DNA of 64,000 bases from Comamonadaceae bacterium OS-1 (GCA_027923965.1 AP026969.1:1116001-1180000); one strand, 5' to 3'. Positions 26,967 to 36,773 are shown, counted from the first letter of the stretch. Notes: generated by a model not told the origin, from the sequence alone. Numbers and translations are program-made.

Positions 26967-28276
26967 GCAAATACTCCTTGTGCCATACCGGGTTGGGCCA
27001 TGCGTGCCAGCCGCTCGGAGGCGGGTGGGTGCGAGTAGTAGAACTTCACGAACACCGGGTCGGGCGTGAGGGTGGAGGCGTTGTCTTCGTACAGCTTGAG
27101 CAGGGCGGTAGAGAGGTCTTTGCCGCTGGTGTGCTGCACCGCGTAGGCATCGGCCTGGAATTCGTGCTTGCGCGACACCTGGGCCGACAGCGGGGCGATG
27201 AAGAAGGTCACCACCGGTGTCACCAGCATGAACAGCAGCAGCGCCAGCGCGTCGTTGGGCGCGCCCGACATATTGGGAATCACGCTCAGGCCGGTGTAGA
27301 ACCACACCTGGGTAGACAGCCAGCCCAGCAGCGCAAAGCCCAGCAGGCTGAAGGCAAACATGGTGGCGATGCGCTGGATGATGTGCTTGTGCTTGAAATG
27401 GCCCAACTCGTGGGCCAGCACGGCATCCACTTCGGCGGGGGCCAGTTTGCTCAGCAGGGTGTCGTAGAACACCACGCGCTTGGCCGCACCGAAGCCGGTG
27501 AAGTAGGCGTTGGCGTGGGCGCTGCGCTTGCTGCCGTCCATCACAAACAGGCCCTTGGCCGCAAAGCCGCAGCGCTGCATCAGGGCGGTGACGCGGGCTT
27601 TGAGCGTTTCGTCTTCCAGCGGCTGGAACTTGTTGAACAGCGGGGCGATAAAGCTGGGGTAGACCATCAACAGCAACAGGTTGATGCCCATCCAGGCGCA
27701 CCAGGCCCACAGCCACCACATCGGCCCGGCGCTGCCCATCAGCCACAGAATCAGGGCGGCAATCGGCAGGCCGATCACGGCACCCACCAGGCTGGACTTG
27801 AGTAGGTCGCCCAGCCACAGCGCCAGCGTGGTCTTGTTGAAGCCAAAGCGCTCTTCGATCACGAAGGTTTTGTACAGCGCCAGCGGCATATCGATCAGCC
27901 CGCTGATCAGCACAAAACCCGCCAGCACGGCGAGCTGTTGCAGCATGCCGCCGCCCAGCCAGGCCAGCAGGCTTTGGTTCAGCAGATTCAGGCCGCCTAG
28001 CAGCGTCCAGCCCATCAGCACCGCCGTGCCCAGCGACAGCTCCAGCAGGCCGAAGCGGGCCTTGGTGATGGTGTAGTCAGCCGCCTTTTGGTGGGCTTCC
28101 AGGGTGATGCTGCCTGCGAAGGCGGCGGGCACGGCGTGGCGGTGCTGGGCCACATGGCGGATCTGGCGCGAGGCCAGCCACATCTTGACGATGATGCCGA
28201 CCAACAGCACGGTGGCAAAGCCCAAACTCAGGGCGAGTGAAGGTGAAAAGGGCGAAAAAGGCGGGGTATCTTGCAT
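26963..28276 (-). CDS. M48 (Ste24-type) membrane metallopeptidase
   Basis: 437 residues with about seven membrane helices. The zinc motif [11 protein letters not shown] (HExxH) and the third ligand region EFQADAYA are present, with the family segment [15 protein letters not shown] before them. It belongs to the CAAX-protease/Ste24 group and probably cleaves membrane or envelope proteins. First gene of the M48-phhB-rsgA operon; divergent from orn with a 36-bp gap. Confidence 0.93.
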   Translation of the reverse strand: MQDTPPFSPFSPSLALSLGFATVLLVGIIVKMWLASRQIRHVAQHRHAVPAAFAGSITLEAHQKAADYTITKARFGLLELSLGTAVLMGWTLLGGLNLLNQSLLAWLGGGMLQQLAVLAGFVLISGLIDMPLALYKTFVIEERFGFNKTTLALWLGDLLKSSLVGAVIGLPIAALILWLMGSAGPMWWLWAWCAWMGINLLLLMVYPSFIAPLFNKFQPLEDETLKARVTALMQRCGFAAKGLFVMDGSKRSAHANAYFTGFGAAKRVVFYDTLLSKLAPAEVDAVLAHELGHFKHKHIIQRIATMFAFSLLGFALLGWLSTQVWFYTGLSVIPNMSGAPNDALALLLFMLVTPVVTFFIAPLSAQVSRKHEFQADAYAVQHTSGKDLSTALLKLYEDNASTLTPDPVFVKFYYSHPPASERLARMAQPGMAQGVFA

Positions 28277-28312
28277 GCCCGCGAGTTTAGGCCATCGGTG
28301 ACAATGCGGCCC

Positions 28313-28900
28313 ATGGCTGAAATCAACACCCTATCCCCTGTATTGCTGGCCAAATCGGACCAAAACCTGATCTGGCTGGACTGTGAAATGACCGGCCTGG
28401 ACCCGGAAGTCGAACGCCTGATCGAAATCGCCGTGGTCGTCACCGGCCCCAACCTGGAACCGCGCATCGAAGGCCCGGTGCTGGTGATCCACCAGTCGGA
28501 TGCGCTGCTGGACAGCATGGATGCCTGGAACAAGGGCACGCACGGCCGCAGCGGCCTGATCGACAAGGTCAAGGCCGCCACGCTGACCGAAGCCGAAGCC
28601 GAGGCGCAAATCATCACCTTTCTGGCGCAGTACATCCCCAAAGGCACCTCGCCGATGTGCGGCAACAGCATTGGCCAGGACCGGCGCTTTCTGGCCAAGT
28701 ACATGCCCAAGCTGGAAGCTTTTTGCCACTACCGCAACCTGGACGTGAGCACGCTGAAAGAGCTGGCCAAGCGCTGGCGGCCCGAGGTGGCGGCGGCCTT
28801 TAAAAAGCAGCAGGCCCACACCGCGCTGGCCGATGTGCACGAATCGATTGAAGAACTTGTGCACTACCGCACACACTTTTTGAAGATGACCGCCGATTAA
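28313..28900 (+). CDS. orn: Oligoribonuclease
   Basis: A DEDDh 3'-5' exonuclease that degrades 2-5 nt RNAs and linear pGp[21 protein letters not shown] carries the first D and [18 protein letters not shown] the second D, and [14 protein letters not shown] the His and last Asp. ATG 28313 gives 195 residues, near the usual length; upstream in-frame ATG 28304 and TTG 28271 are less likely. pGpG removal links functionally to the diguanylate cyclase at 31.2 kb. Confidence 0.97.
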   Translation: MAEINTLSPVLLAKSDQNLIWLDCEMTGLDPEVERLIEIAVVVTGPNLEPRIEGPVLVIHQSDALLDSMDAWNKGTHGRSGLIDKVKAATLTEAEAEAQIITFLAQYIPKGTSPMCGNSIGQDRRFLAKYMPKLEAFCHYRNLDVSTLKELAKRWRPEVAAAFKKQQAHTALADVHESIEELVHYRTHFLKMTAD

Positions 28901-28925
28901 ATTAGGTGGAAACCCGAATCCGGGC

Positions 28926-29130
28926 TATAATTCAAGGCTGCACTGGAAACGATTGATGCGATCCAGGGCACTTTGCACATCTCCCTTCACACATCTGGCG
29001 CACAAAGTTGCGCCAACTGGTACCAGGTCTCTAGACCGTCTCAGGTACCGGCCCCGTTTGATGGTTGATGTTTTTTAACCATTAACGGGCCACATCGCTA
29101 CCTTGGCGGTGTCTCCGTGTGAGTAATTAA
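28926..29130 (+). promoter_or_regulatory. Promoter and long structured leader of the DEAD-box helicase
   Basis: A perfect TATAAT at 28926-28931 predicts about 190 nt of 5' UTR. Three stem-loops are visible. GGCGCA/TGCGCC is at 28997-29014. A nested one at 29019-29049 has outer GGTACC/GGTACC and inner GGTCT/AGACC. A long imperfect one at 29053-29089 pairs CCGTTTGATGGTT with AACCATTAACGG. Such leaders are typical of cold-induced helicase genes; regulation is inferred. Confidence 0.6.
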
Positions 29131-31074
29131 ATGAACGACTCTTTTGACGTCGCGGGTGATTTTTCGCCTGCCGCTAACTTTTCTTCCACCAACGACACCT
29201 TCGTGACCGAGACTTTGCTGTCCGTCGAAGGCGCTGACGTGGCTGTTGCCGCTGAAGCCGATGCGGCTCCCGCACTGCCCAACGGCTTTGTGACCCTGGG
29301 CCTGGCCCCTGAGCTGGTGCAAGCCGTGGCCGATCTGGGCTACACCCAGCCCACCGCCGTGCAAATGCAAACCATCCCCATGGCCATGCAAGGCGAGTCC
29401 GCTCGCTTTGTCGACCTGATGGTGTCCAGCCAGACCGGTAGCGGCAAAACCGCTGCTTTCCTGCTGCCCGTGCTGCACACCTTGCTGCGCCAGCAAGCCG
29501 AAGCCGAAGCCGCTGAGCGCGCCGAATACGAAGCTGCCGTAGCCGAAGCCGCCGCCAATGGCGAACCCGCTCCCAAGCGTGCCAAGCGCAAGGACCCCAC
29601 CAATGCACGCAACTTCAAGGCCGCCACCCCCGGTGCCCTGATCCTGTGCCCCACCCGCGAACTGGCCCAGCAAGTGGCCCACGACGCGATTGGCCTGGTG
29701 GCCCATTGCCGTGGCCTGCGCGTGGCCAACGTGGTCGGCGGCATGCCTTACCAGTTGCAAATCGCCAAGCTGCAAAACGCCAACCTGGTGGTGGCCACCC
29801 CTGGCCGTTTGCTCGACCTGCAGCGTTCGCAGCAAATCAAGCTGGACCAGGTGCAATTCCTGGTGGTGGACGAAGCCGACCGTATGCTCGACCTGGGCTT
29901 CTCGGACGACCTCGCCGACGTGAACCAGATGACCATTGGCCGCAAGCAAACCATGATGTTCAGCGCCACCTTCGCGCCGCGCATCCAGCAGCTGGCCCAG
30001 CGCGTGATGCGCGAACCCCAGCGCGTGACCATCGACAGCCCGCAAGAAAAACACCAGAACATCAAGCAAATCCTGTTCTGGGCCGACAACGCCCAGCACA
30101 AGCGCAAGCTGCTCGACCACTGGCTGCGTGACACCTCGATCGCCCAGGCCATCGTGTTTGCCAGCACCCAGATCGAGTGCGACGGCCTGGCCGCCGACCT
30201 GCAACAAGAAGGCTTCAGCGCTGTTGCATTGCACGGTGCCCTGAGCCAGGGTCTGCGTAACCGCCGCCTGATGGCCCTGCGCCAAGGCCAGGTGCAAATC
30301 CTGGTGGCGACCGATGTGGCTGCACGCGGTATCGACGTGCCCAGCATCAGCCACGTGTTCAACTTCGGCTTGCCGATGAAGGCCGAAGACTACACCCACC
30401 GCATTGGCCGTACCGGCCGTGCTGGCCGCGACGGTATCGCCGTGACCTTCGCTGAAATGCGCGACCGTCGCAAGATTTTCGACATCGAAAGCTACAGCCA
30501 CCAGCAGTTCAAGGCGGAAGTGATTCCCGGTATGGAGCCACAACAGCGCCAGCCCGATTCGCGTCCTCCCCGCGCCGGTTTCGGTGGTGGCAGCCGTGAT
30601 GGCGCGCCCCGTGGCCGCAGCTTCGGTCCTTCGCCCCGTGGCAATGACCGTGGTGGTTTCGGTGGTGGCAATGGTGGCGGCTTCGGCGGCGACCGTGGTG
30701 GAGATCGTGGCGGCCAGCGCGATGGCGGCAGCTACGGCGGTGCCAGCGGTTTCAACGACCGCAACAGCCGTCCTCCAGCCCGCACCGGCGGTTTCCAAGG
30801 TAACGGCGGTGGCTTTGGTGGCGACCGTGGTGCTCCACGCGGTGACTTCGCTCCCCGTGGCGACCGTGCAGACTTCGCCCCGCGTGGTGACTTCGCGCCC
30901 CGTCCTGACTTCGCCCCCCGTGGCGACCGTGCCGAGCGTGGTGACTTCAATGCGCCCCGTCCCGCCTTCTCCAAGCCTGCTTTCAGCAAGCCCGGTGTAG
31001 GTGCTGGCAACGGCGGCAAGGTGTTTGTGCCCCGCGACACCAAGAAGCGTCTGGCCCCCAAGCCCGCACGTTGA
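29131..31074 (+). CDS. DEAD-box RNA helicase with RGG-rich tail
   Basis: 647 residues. The Q motif is in GYTQPTAVQMQTIP, motif I SSQTGSGKTAAF, motif Ia PTRELAQQV, motif II VDEADRML, motif III SATFAPR, and motif VI HRIGRTGRAGR, all intact. Two unusual parts are seen: a Glu/Ala/Lys-rich insert around residues 120-155 (RQQAEAEAAERAEYEAA and onward) before motif Ia, and a C-terminal 160-residue RGG/GGFGG and FAPRGD repeat tail for RNA binding. It resembles the RhlE group of Burkholderiales. The upstream leader and the downstream terminator make it monocistronic. Confidence 0.94.
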   Translation: MNDSFDVAGDFSPAANFSSTNDTFVTETLLSVEGADVAVAAEADAAPALPNGFVTLGLAPELVQAVADLGYTQPTAVQMQTIPMAMQGESARFVDLMVSSQTGSGKTAAFLLPVLHTLLRQQAEAEAAERAEYEAAVAEAAANGEPAPKRAKRKDPTNARNFKAATPGALILCPTRELAQQVAHDAIGLVAHCRGLRVANVVGGMPYQLQIAKLQNANLVVATPGRLLDLQRSQQIKLDQVQFLVVDEADRMLDLGFSDDLADVNQMTIGRKQTMMFSATFAPRIQQLAQRVMREPQRVTIDSPQEKHQNIKQILFWADNAQHKRKLLDHWLRDTSIAQAIVFASTQIECDGLAADLQQEGFSAVALHGALSQGLRNRRLMALRQGQVQILVATDVAARGIDVPSISHVFNFGLPMKAEDYTHRIGRTGRAGRDGIAVTFAEMRDRRKIFDIESYSHQQFKAEVIPGMEPQQRQPDSRPPRAGFGGGSRDGAPRGRSFGPSPRGNDRGGFGGGNGGGFGGDRGGDRGGQRDGGSYGGASGFNDRNSRPPARTGGFQGNGGGFGGDRGAPRGDFAPRGDRADFAPRGDFAPRPDFAPRGDRAERGDFNAPRPAFSKPAFSKPGVGAGNGGKVFVPRDTKKRLAPKPAR

Positions 31075-31099
31075 TTCTTAAGGTCTTGACCTTGTAGAA

Positions 31100-31130
31100 A
31101 AACCAGGCCCCTACGGCCTGGTTTTTTTTC
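31100..31130 (+). terminator. Rho-independent terminator of the helicase gene
   Basis: AACCAGGCC-CCTAC-GGCCTGGTT followed by TTTTTT, 26 bp past the stop. Confidence 0.95.
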
Positions 31131-31200
31131 GTCCAAAGTTTTCGCGTGTTCCAGTTGCGCCTTGGCCAGCCGCCACAATACCGGGCTGGAGGTTTTCAAC

Positions 31201-32667
31201 GTGTCTCTTATTTCATCCCCCGCCGACTACAGCCAGTTGTTCGCGCTGGCACCGGTGTCCCTGTGGCTTGAGGATTTCAGCGCGCTGAAACGCCTGTTCG
31301 AACGCTGGCGTGCCGAGGGCATTACCGATCTGCGCGCCCATGTGGCGGTGGTGCCCGAATGCCTGGCTGAATGCGCGGCATCGCTGCAGGTGCTGGAAGT
31401 CAACCAGCGCACGCTGGAGCTGTTCGGTGCCAGCAGCCAGGAACATTTGCTGGCCAACTTGCAGCAGGTGTTTCGCGGCGACATGCTGGACCACCTGGCG
31501 CAGCAGATGCTGCCGATGTGGGACGGAGAAATGGGCTTTGCGGTGCAAACCGTAAATTACACGCTGGACGGTCGCCGCCTGGATGTGAAAGTGCAGGCCC
31601 GCGTGCTGCAAGGCCACGAAGCGCACTGGGACCGCGTGATGGTCTCGCTGCAAGACATCACCCAGGAGCTGCAAAGCTCCACCCTGCTGGCCGCCAGCGA
31701 ACAGCATGCGCGCAACCTGTTCGACTACTCGCCCGTGTCCCTGTGGGTGGAGGACTTCAGCGCGGTAAAGCGGCTGATCGAAGACGTGCGCATGCGCGGC
31801 ATCGAAGACTTTCGCACCTTCATCAACGTGCACCCCGAATTTGTGACGCGCTGCATGCAGGAAATCCGCGTCATCGACGTGAACCAGCAAACCCTCACCA
31901 TGTTTGGTGCGCAGAACAAGGCCGAGCTGCTGGCCCGCCTGGGCGATGTGTTCCAGGGCGAAATGCGCGACTCTTTTGCCGAGCAGCTGATCGAGCTGTG
32001 GCAGGGCAAGACCACCCTGATGCGCGAGGTGGTCAACTACCGGCTCAGCGGCGATCTGGTCAACATCCACATGCAGTTTGCCGTGCTGCCCGGCCACCTG
32101 GCCGAGTGGGACCTGGTGCTGGTGTCGCTGGTGGACATCACCGCGCGCAAAAAGGCCGAGGCCTACCTCGAATACCTGGGCAAGCACGACTCGCTAACGC
32201 AGTTGCGCAACCGCGCCTTTTATATGGACGAGCTCAACCGCCTGTCGCGCAAGGGCCCCTGGCCGGTCAGCGTGCTGGTGATGGACCTGAACGGTCTGAA
32301 GCAGATCAACGACGAGCACGGCCACGTGGCGGGCGATGCGTTGCTGCGGCGGGCGGGCGAGGTATTCAGCAAGGTGGCGAGCCCGCAGGCCTGTGCGGCG
32401 CGCACCGGCGGCGATGAATTTGCCATGCTGCTGCCAGGCACCGACGAGCGCGGCGCACAGGCCACCATCGACCGCCTGCATTCGATTCTGGAGCTCAACA
32501 ACCAGTTCTACTCCGGCCACAAGCTCAGCATCGCCATCGGCATGGCGACCTGCACGTCCAGTGACCAACTGGAGGCCGCGCTGATCCGGGCCGACCGCGC
32601 CATGTACCTGGAAAAAACCCGCTACTACCAAGAGCAGCACATCGAGCGGCGCGGCCTCAGCGGCTAG
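31201..32667 (+). CDS. Diguanylate cyclase with two tandem PAS domains
   Basis: 488 residues. The GTG at 31201 is chosen because GGAGG sits 9 bp upstream; a longer TTG frame at 31162 lacks this. Two tandem PAS-like domains (about 8-165 and 170-320) are clearly duplicates: APVSLWLEDFSALKRLFERW against SPVSLWVEDFSAVKRLIEDV, and VLEVNQRTLELFGA against VIDVNQQTLTMFGA. The GGDEF domain follows (HDSLTQLRNRAFY ... RTGGDEFAMLLPGTDE) with an intact GGDEF active site, so it should make cyclic di-GMP. No membrane segment is seen, so it senses a cytoplasmic signal. No RxxD I-site is obvious. Confidence 0.9.
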   Translation: MSLISSPADYSQLFALAPVSLWLEDFSALKRLFERWRAEGITDLRAHVAVVPECLAECAASLQVLEVNQRTLELFGASSQEHLLANLQQVFRGDMLDHLAQQMLPMWDGEMGFAVQTVNYTLDGRRLDVKVQARVLQGHEAHWDRVMVSLQDITQELQSSTLLAASEQHARNLFDYSPVSLWVEDFSAVKRLIEDVRMRGIEDFRTFINVHPEFVTRCMQEIRVIDVNQQTLTMFGAQNKAELLARLGDVFQGEMRDSFAEQLIELWQGKTTLMREVVNYRLSGDLVNIHMQFAVLPGHLAEWDLVLVSLVDITARKKAEAYLEYLGKHDSLTQLRNRAFYMDELNRLSRKGPWPVSVLVMDLNGLKQINDEHGHVAGDALLRRAGEVFSKVASPQACAARTGGDEFAMLLPGTDERGAQATIDRLHSILELNNQFYSGHKLSIAIGMATCTSSDQLEAALIRADRAMYLEKTRYYQEQHIERRGLSG

Positions 32668-32673
32668 GCAACC

Positions 32674-33666
32674 ATGGCCCAGACTGTGGTGGATGCCATC
32701 CAGGCGTTTGCGCCCACGCTGCCCTTGACGGTGGCGTTCAGCGGTGGGGCCGATTCCACCGCCTTGCTGCTGGCCTGTGCCGAGCGCTGGCCCGGCCAGG
32801 TGCAGGCCGTGCATATCCACCACGGGCTGCAGGCGGCGGCCGACGATTTCGTGCGCCACTGCGAAACTTTTTGTGCGGGCTTGCAGGTACCGCTGCAGGT
32901 GGTGCATGTCCAGGCCCGGCCCGCGCCGGGTGAGAGCCCGGAGGATGCGGCCCGCAAAGCACGCTACAAGGCTTTTAAGGCCCTGGCGCTTATTCCATCG
33001 GCGCAAGCAGCTATAAAAAATATAGTGTTGGCCCAGCACGCCGACGACCAGGTCGAAACCCTGCTGCTGGCCCTGAGCCGGGGTGCGGGCCTGCCGGGAC
33101 TGGCCTGCATGCCTGCAAGTTGGGTGCGCGACGGCATCCAGTACCACCGCCCGCTGCTGGGCGTGCGCGCCGACCACATCCGCGACTGGCTGGCCCAGCG
33201 CGGTGTGGCGTATGTGACCGACCCGACGAATGCCGATGAGCGCTTCACCCGCAACCGCATCCGTGCCCAGTTGCTGCCGGTGCTGGAGGCCGCGTTTCCG
33301 CAGTTTCGCGATACCTTTGCCCGCAGCGCCGCCCATGCCGCTCAGGCGCAAACCGTGCTGGCGGAGGTGGCCGTGCATGACTTGGCCACCGTGGGCAACC
33401 CGCCCAAGATCGCCGCGCTACAGGTCTTGTCGTACGCCCGCCAGGCCAACGTGCTGCGCCACTGGCTCACCGGCACGCACAGCACCACGCCCAGCACCGC
33501 GCAACTGCAGGAGTTGCAGCACCAGATCGCCGCGTGCACCACGCGCGGCCAAAAAATCCATATCAAAGTAGGCGCGGGCTTTGCCGTGCGCCGGGGCGTG
33601 TTACTGGATTGGTACAATCCGAAGGCTTTGCCTACCGCATCCGCGACACCTGCAAAGCCCGGGTAA
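32674..33666 (+). CDS. tilS: tRNA(Ile)-lysidine synthase, with a repeat translated inside it
   Basis: Modifies C34 of tRNA-Ile(CAU) to lysidine with ATP and lysine. The PP-loop AFSGGADSTALLLAC is at residues 21-35 and the family segment LAQHADDQVETLLLALSRGA follows. Length is 330 residues, the short form with a reduced C-terminal part. Between DAARKARYKAF and IVLAQHADD, residues 103-116 (KALALIPSAQAAIKN) are encoded by copy F of the dispersed repeat, which normal TilS proteins would not have in this form. The frame is intact and the gene is probably essential, so the insert must be tolerated. Confidence 0.93.
   Translation: MAQTVVDAIQAFAPTLPLTVAFSGGADSTALLLACAERWPGQVQAVHIHHGLQAAADDFVRHCETFCAGLQVPLQVVHVQARPAPGESPEDAARKARYKAFKALALIPSAQAAIKNIVLAQHADDQVETLLLALSRGAGLPGLACMPASWVRDGIQYHRPLLGVRADHIRDWLAQRGVAYVTDPTNADERFTRNRIRAQLLPVLEAAFPQFRDTFARSAAHAAQAQTVLAEVAVHDLATVGNPPKIAALQVLSYARQANVLRHWLTGTHSTTPSTAQLQELQHQIAACTTRGQKIHIKVGAGFAVRRGVLLDWYNPKALPTASATPAKPG
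32971..33030 (+). repeat. Dispersed palindromic repeat, copy F, inside tilS
   Basis: Reads GCTTTTAAGGCCCTGGCGCT, then TATTCCATCGGCGCAAGCAG and CTATAAAAAATATAGTG, matching the full repeat including the GCGCTTATTCC arm and the AGCAGCTAT-AAAA-ATAGTG end. It is in frame with tilS. Confidence 0.88.
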
Positions 33667-33709
33667 TTTGTGCCTTCAGGCATTCAACTTCTAGCGTCTT
33701 CAACATTCC

Positions 33710-34978
33710 ATGGCATTGATCGTTCACAAATACGGCGGCACCTCGATGGGCTCCACCGAGCGCATCCGCCTTGTCGCCAAGCGCGTCGCCAAATGGGCAC
33801 GCGCCGGCCACCAGATGGTGGTGGTCCCCAGCGCCATGAGCGGCGAAACCAACCGTCTGCTGGGCCTGGCCAAAGAGCTGGCACCCTCCAAACTCACCGA
33901 CGCCTACCAGCGCGAACTCGACATGCTGGCCTCCACCGGCGAGCAGGTCTCGGTCGCCTTGCTGGCCATTGCACTGCAAGGCGAGGGCATGGAGTCGGTC
34001 AGCTACGCCGGTTGGCAAGTGCCAATTTTGACCAACAGCGCCCACACCAAGGCCCGCATCGAGTCGATTGACGACCAGAAGGTGCGCGTCGATCTGGCCG
34101 CGGGCAAGGTCGTCATCGTCACCGGCTTCCAGGGCGTGGACGAGGCGGGCAACATCACCACGCTGGGCCGTGGGGGCAGCGACACCTCGGCCGTGGCTGT
34201 GGCCGCCGCCATGAAGGCCGCCGAGTGCCTGATCTACACCGACGTGGACGGCATTTACACCACCGACCCCCGCGTCGTGCCCGAAGCGCGCCGCCTGCAG
34301 ACCGTGGGCTTTGAAGAAATGCTGGAGATGGCCTCCATGGGCTCCAAAGTGCTGCAGATTCGCTCGGTCGAATTTGCAGGCAAATACAAGGTGCCGCTGC
34401 GCGTGCTGTCCAGCTTCACCCCGTGGGACATCGACATCGACATTGAAGCCAAATCTGGCACCCTGATTACTTTTGAAGAAGACGAAAATATGGAACAAGC
34501 CATTGTCTCGGGCATCGCGTTCAACCGCGACGAAGCCAAAGTCTCCGTGCTGGGCGTGCCCGACACCCCCGGTATCGCCTACCAAATTCTGGGTGCCGTG
34601 GCCGATGCCAACATCGAAGTCGATGTGATCATCCAAAACGTCAGCAAAGACGGCAAGACCGACTTTAGCTTCACCGTGCACCGCAACGACTTCGCCAAGA
34701 CGGTCGATCTGCTGAAAGAAAAAGTGCTGCCCAAGCTGGGTGCTACCGAAATCATTGGCGATGCCAAGATCTGCAAGGTCAGCATCGTCGGCATCGGCAT
34801 GCGCAGCCATGTGGGCGTGGCTTGCAAGATGTTCCGCTGCCTGTCGGAAGAGGGCATCAACATCCAGATGATTTCCACCAGCGAAATCAAGACCTCGGTG
34901 GTGATCGACGAGAAGTACATGGAGCTGGCTGTGCGCGCGCTGCACAAAGCTTTTGAACTCGACCAGCCTGCTGCGTAA
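33710..34978 (+). CDS. lysC: Aspartate kinase
   Basis: First step of the aspartate pathway to Lys, Thr and Met. [19 protein letters not shown] is the kinase signature, followed by [20 protein letters not shown] and [13 protein letters not shown]. Two C-terminal ACT domains follow ([20 protein letters not shown] and [20 protein letters not shown]), which would give Lys/Thr feedback. Length is 422 residues. No lysine riboswitch is visible in the 43-bp leader. Confidence 0.97.
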   Translation: MALIVHKYGGTSMGSTERIRLVAKRVAKWARAGHQMVVVPSAMSGETNRLLGLAKELAPSKLTDAYQRELDMLASTGEQVSVALLAIALQGEGMESVSYAGWQVPILTNSAHTKARIESIDDQKVRVDLAAGKVVIVTGFQGVDEAGNITTLGRGGSDTSAVAVAAAMKAAECLIYTDVDGIYTTDPRVVPEARRLQTVGFEEMLEMASMGSKVLQIRSVEFAGKYKVPLRVLSSFTPWDIDIDIEAKSGTLITFEEDENMEQAIVSGIAFNRDEAKVSVLGVPDTPGIAYQILGAVADANIEVDVIIQNVSKDGKTDFSFTVHRNDFAKTVDLLKEKVLPKLGATEIIGDAKICKVSIVGIGMRSHVGVACKMFRCLSEEGINIQMISTSEIKTSVVIDEKYMELAVRALHKAFELDQPAA

Positions 34979-35013
34979 AAAACCGCTAAAAGTCGTGCGA
35001 TAATATTGGTCTT

Positions 35014-35106
35014 GGAGACGTGACCGAGTGGCCGAAGGTGCTCCCCTGCTAAGGGAGTATGGGACTTAAAATTCCATCGAGGGTTCGAATCCCTCCGTCT
35101 CCTCCA
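35014..35106 (+). tRNA. tRNA-Ser(GCT), decodes AGC/AGU
   Basis: A class II tRNA. The acceptor GGAGACG pairs with CGTCTCC at 35096-35102, then TCCA with CCA encoded. The anticodon loop is CCCCT-GCT-AAGGGG-like, with GCT at 35048-35050. A long variable arm (TATGGGACTTAAAATTCCATC) and a T arm GAGGGTTCGAATCCCTC are present. GATAAT at 34999-35004 could be its -10. The unpaired discriminator base is T, whereas Ser tRNAs usually have G. Confidence 0.96.
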
Positions 35107-35113
35107 AAAACAC

Positions 35114-35150
35114 GAAAGCCCTGCAACTGCAAAGTTGCAGGGCTTTTTTG
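35114..35150 (+). terminator. Rho-independent terminator after tRNA-Ser
   Basis: AAGCCCTGCAACT-GCA-AAGTTGCAGGGCTT followed by TTTTGTTTTT, a very strong hairpin just after the tRNA. Confidence 0.95.
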
Positions 35151-35208
35151 TTTTTCCTGAAATACCCCAGCGCCAGACCCAAAACCCCAAATCGGTGACA
35201 GTCACGCT

Positions 35209-36762
35209 ATGAGCGTTGTTGTCTGGTTGAAAAAAGATCTGCGGTCGGCAGACCATGCGCCGCTGGCGGCGGCTGCGGCCCTGCCGGGCGCGGCCTTGGC
35301 GGTGTTTGTCATTGAGCCCGAATGGTTGGCCAGCCCCGAGTGCGATGCCCAGCATGTGGCGCACGCGTTGGCCTGCCTGGCCGAGCTGCGTTTGGCGTTG
35401 GCCGCGCGCGGCCTGCCGCTGCTGGTGCGGGTGGGGCCGGTGCTACAGGTGTTTGCCGAGCTGCAGCGCAGCCATGGCTTCCAGCACCTGGTAAGCCATG
35501 AAGAAACCGGCTCCGGCTGGACCTACGCCCGTGACTTGGCGGTGGCCGACTGGTGCCGTGCGCAGGGCGTGCAGTGGCAGGAGTTTGCCCACACCGGGGT
35601 CATCCGCCGCCTGTGTTCGCGCAACGGCTGGGCGGCCCGCTGGCAGCAGCGCATGGCGGCAGCGCAGGTGGTGATGCCTGCGGGCTGGGCCGGTGCCCGG
35701 GTGGCGATGCCGGACTTGCCCACGCTGGCCCAACTGGGTTGCACCCCCCATGGCCGCCAGGTGCAGGCCGCGGGCGAGGCGGCGGCGCACGCCACGCTGC
35801 ACAGCTTTTTGCACCTGCGCGGCGGCGACTACCGGCAGTCGCTGTCCAGCCCCTTGACGGCCGAAGACGGCTGCAGCCGCCTCAGCCCGCACCTGGCCTT
35901 TGGCACGCTGTCGGTGCGGCAGGTGCAACAGGCCACCGAGGCGCGCATTGCGCAGATCAAGGCCGAGGGCGACCCGGATGGGCGGCACTGGGTGGCGGCT
36001 TTGCGGGGCTTTTCCGGGCGGCTGCACTGGCACTGCCACTTCATGCAAAAGCTGGAAGACGCGCCGCGCATCGAGTTCCAGAACTTCGCCCGTGTGTGCG
36101 ACGGCCTGCGCGAAAACGACTTTGACGCGGCCCGTTTTGATGCCTGGTGCGCGGGCCAGACCGGCTACCCCATGGTCGATGCCTGCATGCGCAGCCTGCG
36201 CGCCACCGGCTGGCTGAACTTTCGCATGCGCGCCATGCTGGTGTCGTTTGCGTCTTACCACCTGTGGCTGCATTGGCGGGCCACGGGGCTGTTTCTGGCG
36301 CGGCAGTTTCTGGACTTCGAGCCCGGCATCCACTGGAGCCAGATGCAGATGCAAAGCGGCACCACCGGCATCAACACCTTGCGCATCTATTCGCCCACCA
36401 AGCAGGCGCAAGACCACGACCCGGCCGGCGTGTTCATTCGCCGCTGGGTGCCCGAGCTGGCGCAGGTGCCCCTGGCGCTGCTGGCTACGCCGTGGCGCAT
36501 GGGGGCGGCGCAGCAGCGTGCCGTGGGCTGCGTGATCGGCCAGGATTACCCCGCGCCCATCGTGGACGACGCCGTGGCGGTCAAGGCGGCCAAAGAGCGG
36601 CTGTACGGCCTGCGCGGCACCACGGCATCGCGCGCCGAAGCGGATGCGATCCAGGACCGGCACGGCTCGCGCAAAGCTGGCTTGCCACGCACGGCCATGG
36701 CCCGCAGCAAGGTCGCACGCGTGCCACAGGCCTCGCCGCAGAGGGATTTGTTTGCGGATTAA
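35209..36762 (+). CDS. Cryptochrome/photolyase family protein
   Basis: 517 residues. The N-terminal alpha/beta antenna domain starts SVVVWLKKDLRSADHAPLAA. The FAD domain has LAFGTLSVRQVQQATEARI, then HWHCHFMQKLEDAPRIEFQN and GYPMVDACMRSLRATGWLNF, and SGTTGINTLRIYSPTKQAQD. It uses blue light to repair pyrimidine dimers or acts as a cryptochrome; the subgroup is not certain. It is one of three photolyase homologues within 13 kb. Downstream is repeat copy G. Confidence 0.88.
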   Translation: MSVVVWLKKDLRSADHAPLAAAAALPGAALAVFVIEPEWLASPECDAQHVAHALACLAELRLALAARGLPLLVRVGPVLQVFAELQRSHGFQHLVSHEETGSGWTYARDLAVADWCRAQGVQWQEFAHTGVIRRLCSRNGWAARWQQRMAAAQVVMPAGWAGARVAMPDLPTLAQLGCTPHGRQVQAAGEAAAHATLHSFLHLRGGDYRQSLSSPLTAEDGCSRLSPHLAFGTLSVRQVQQATEARIAQIKAEGDPDGRHWVAALRGFSGRLHWHCHFMQKLEDAPRIEFQNFARVCDGLRENDFDAARFDAWCAGQTGYPMVDACMRSLRATGWLNFRMRAMLVSFASYHLWLHWRATGLFLARQFLDFEPGIHWSQMQMQSGTTGINTLRIYSPTKQAQDHDPAGVFIRRWVPELAQVPLALLATPWRMGAAQQRAVGCVIGQDYPAPIVDDAVAVKAAKERLYGLRGTTASRAEADAIQDRHGSRKAGLPRTAMARSKVARVPQASPQRDLFAD

Positions 36763-36773
36763 GGGGTCTTTGT

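Noticed and set aside
33667..33709. Lysine riboswitch or attenuator before lysC
   Set aside because: The 43-bp gap is too short for a riboswitch and shows no terminator-like stem.
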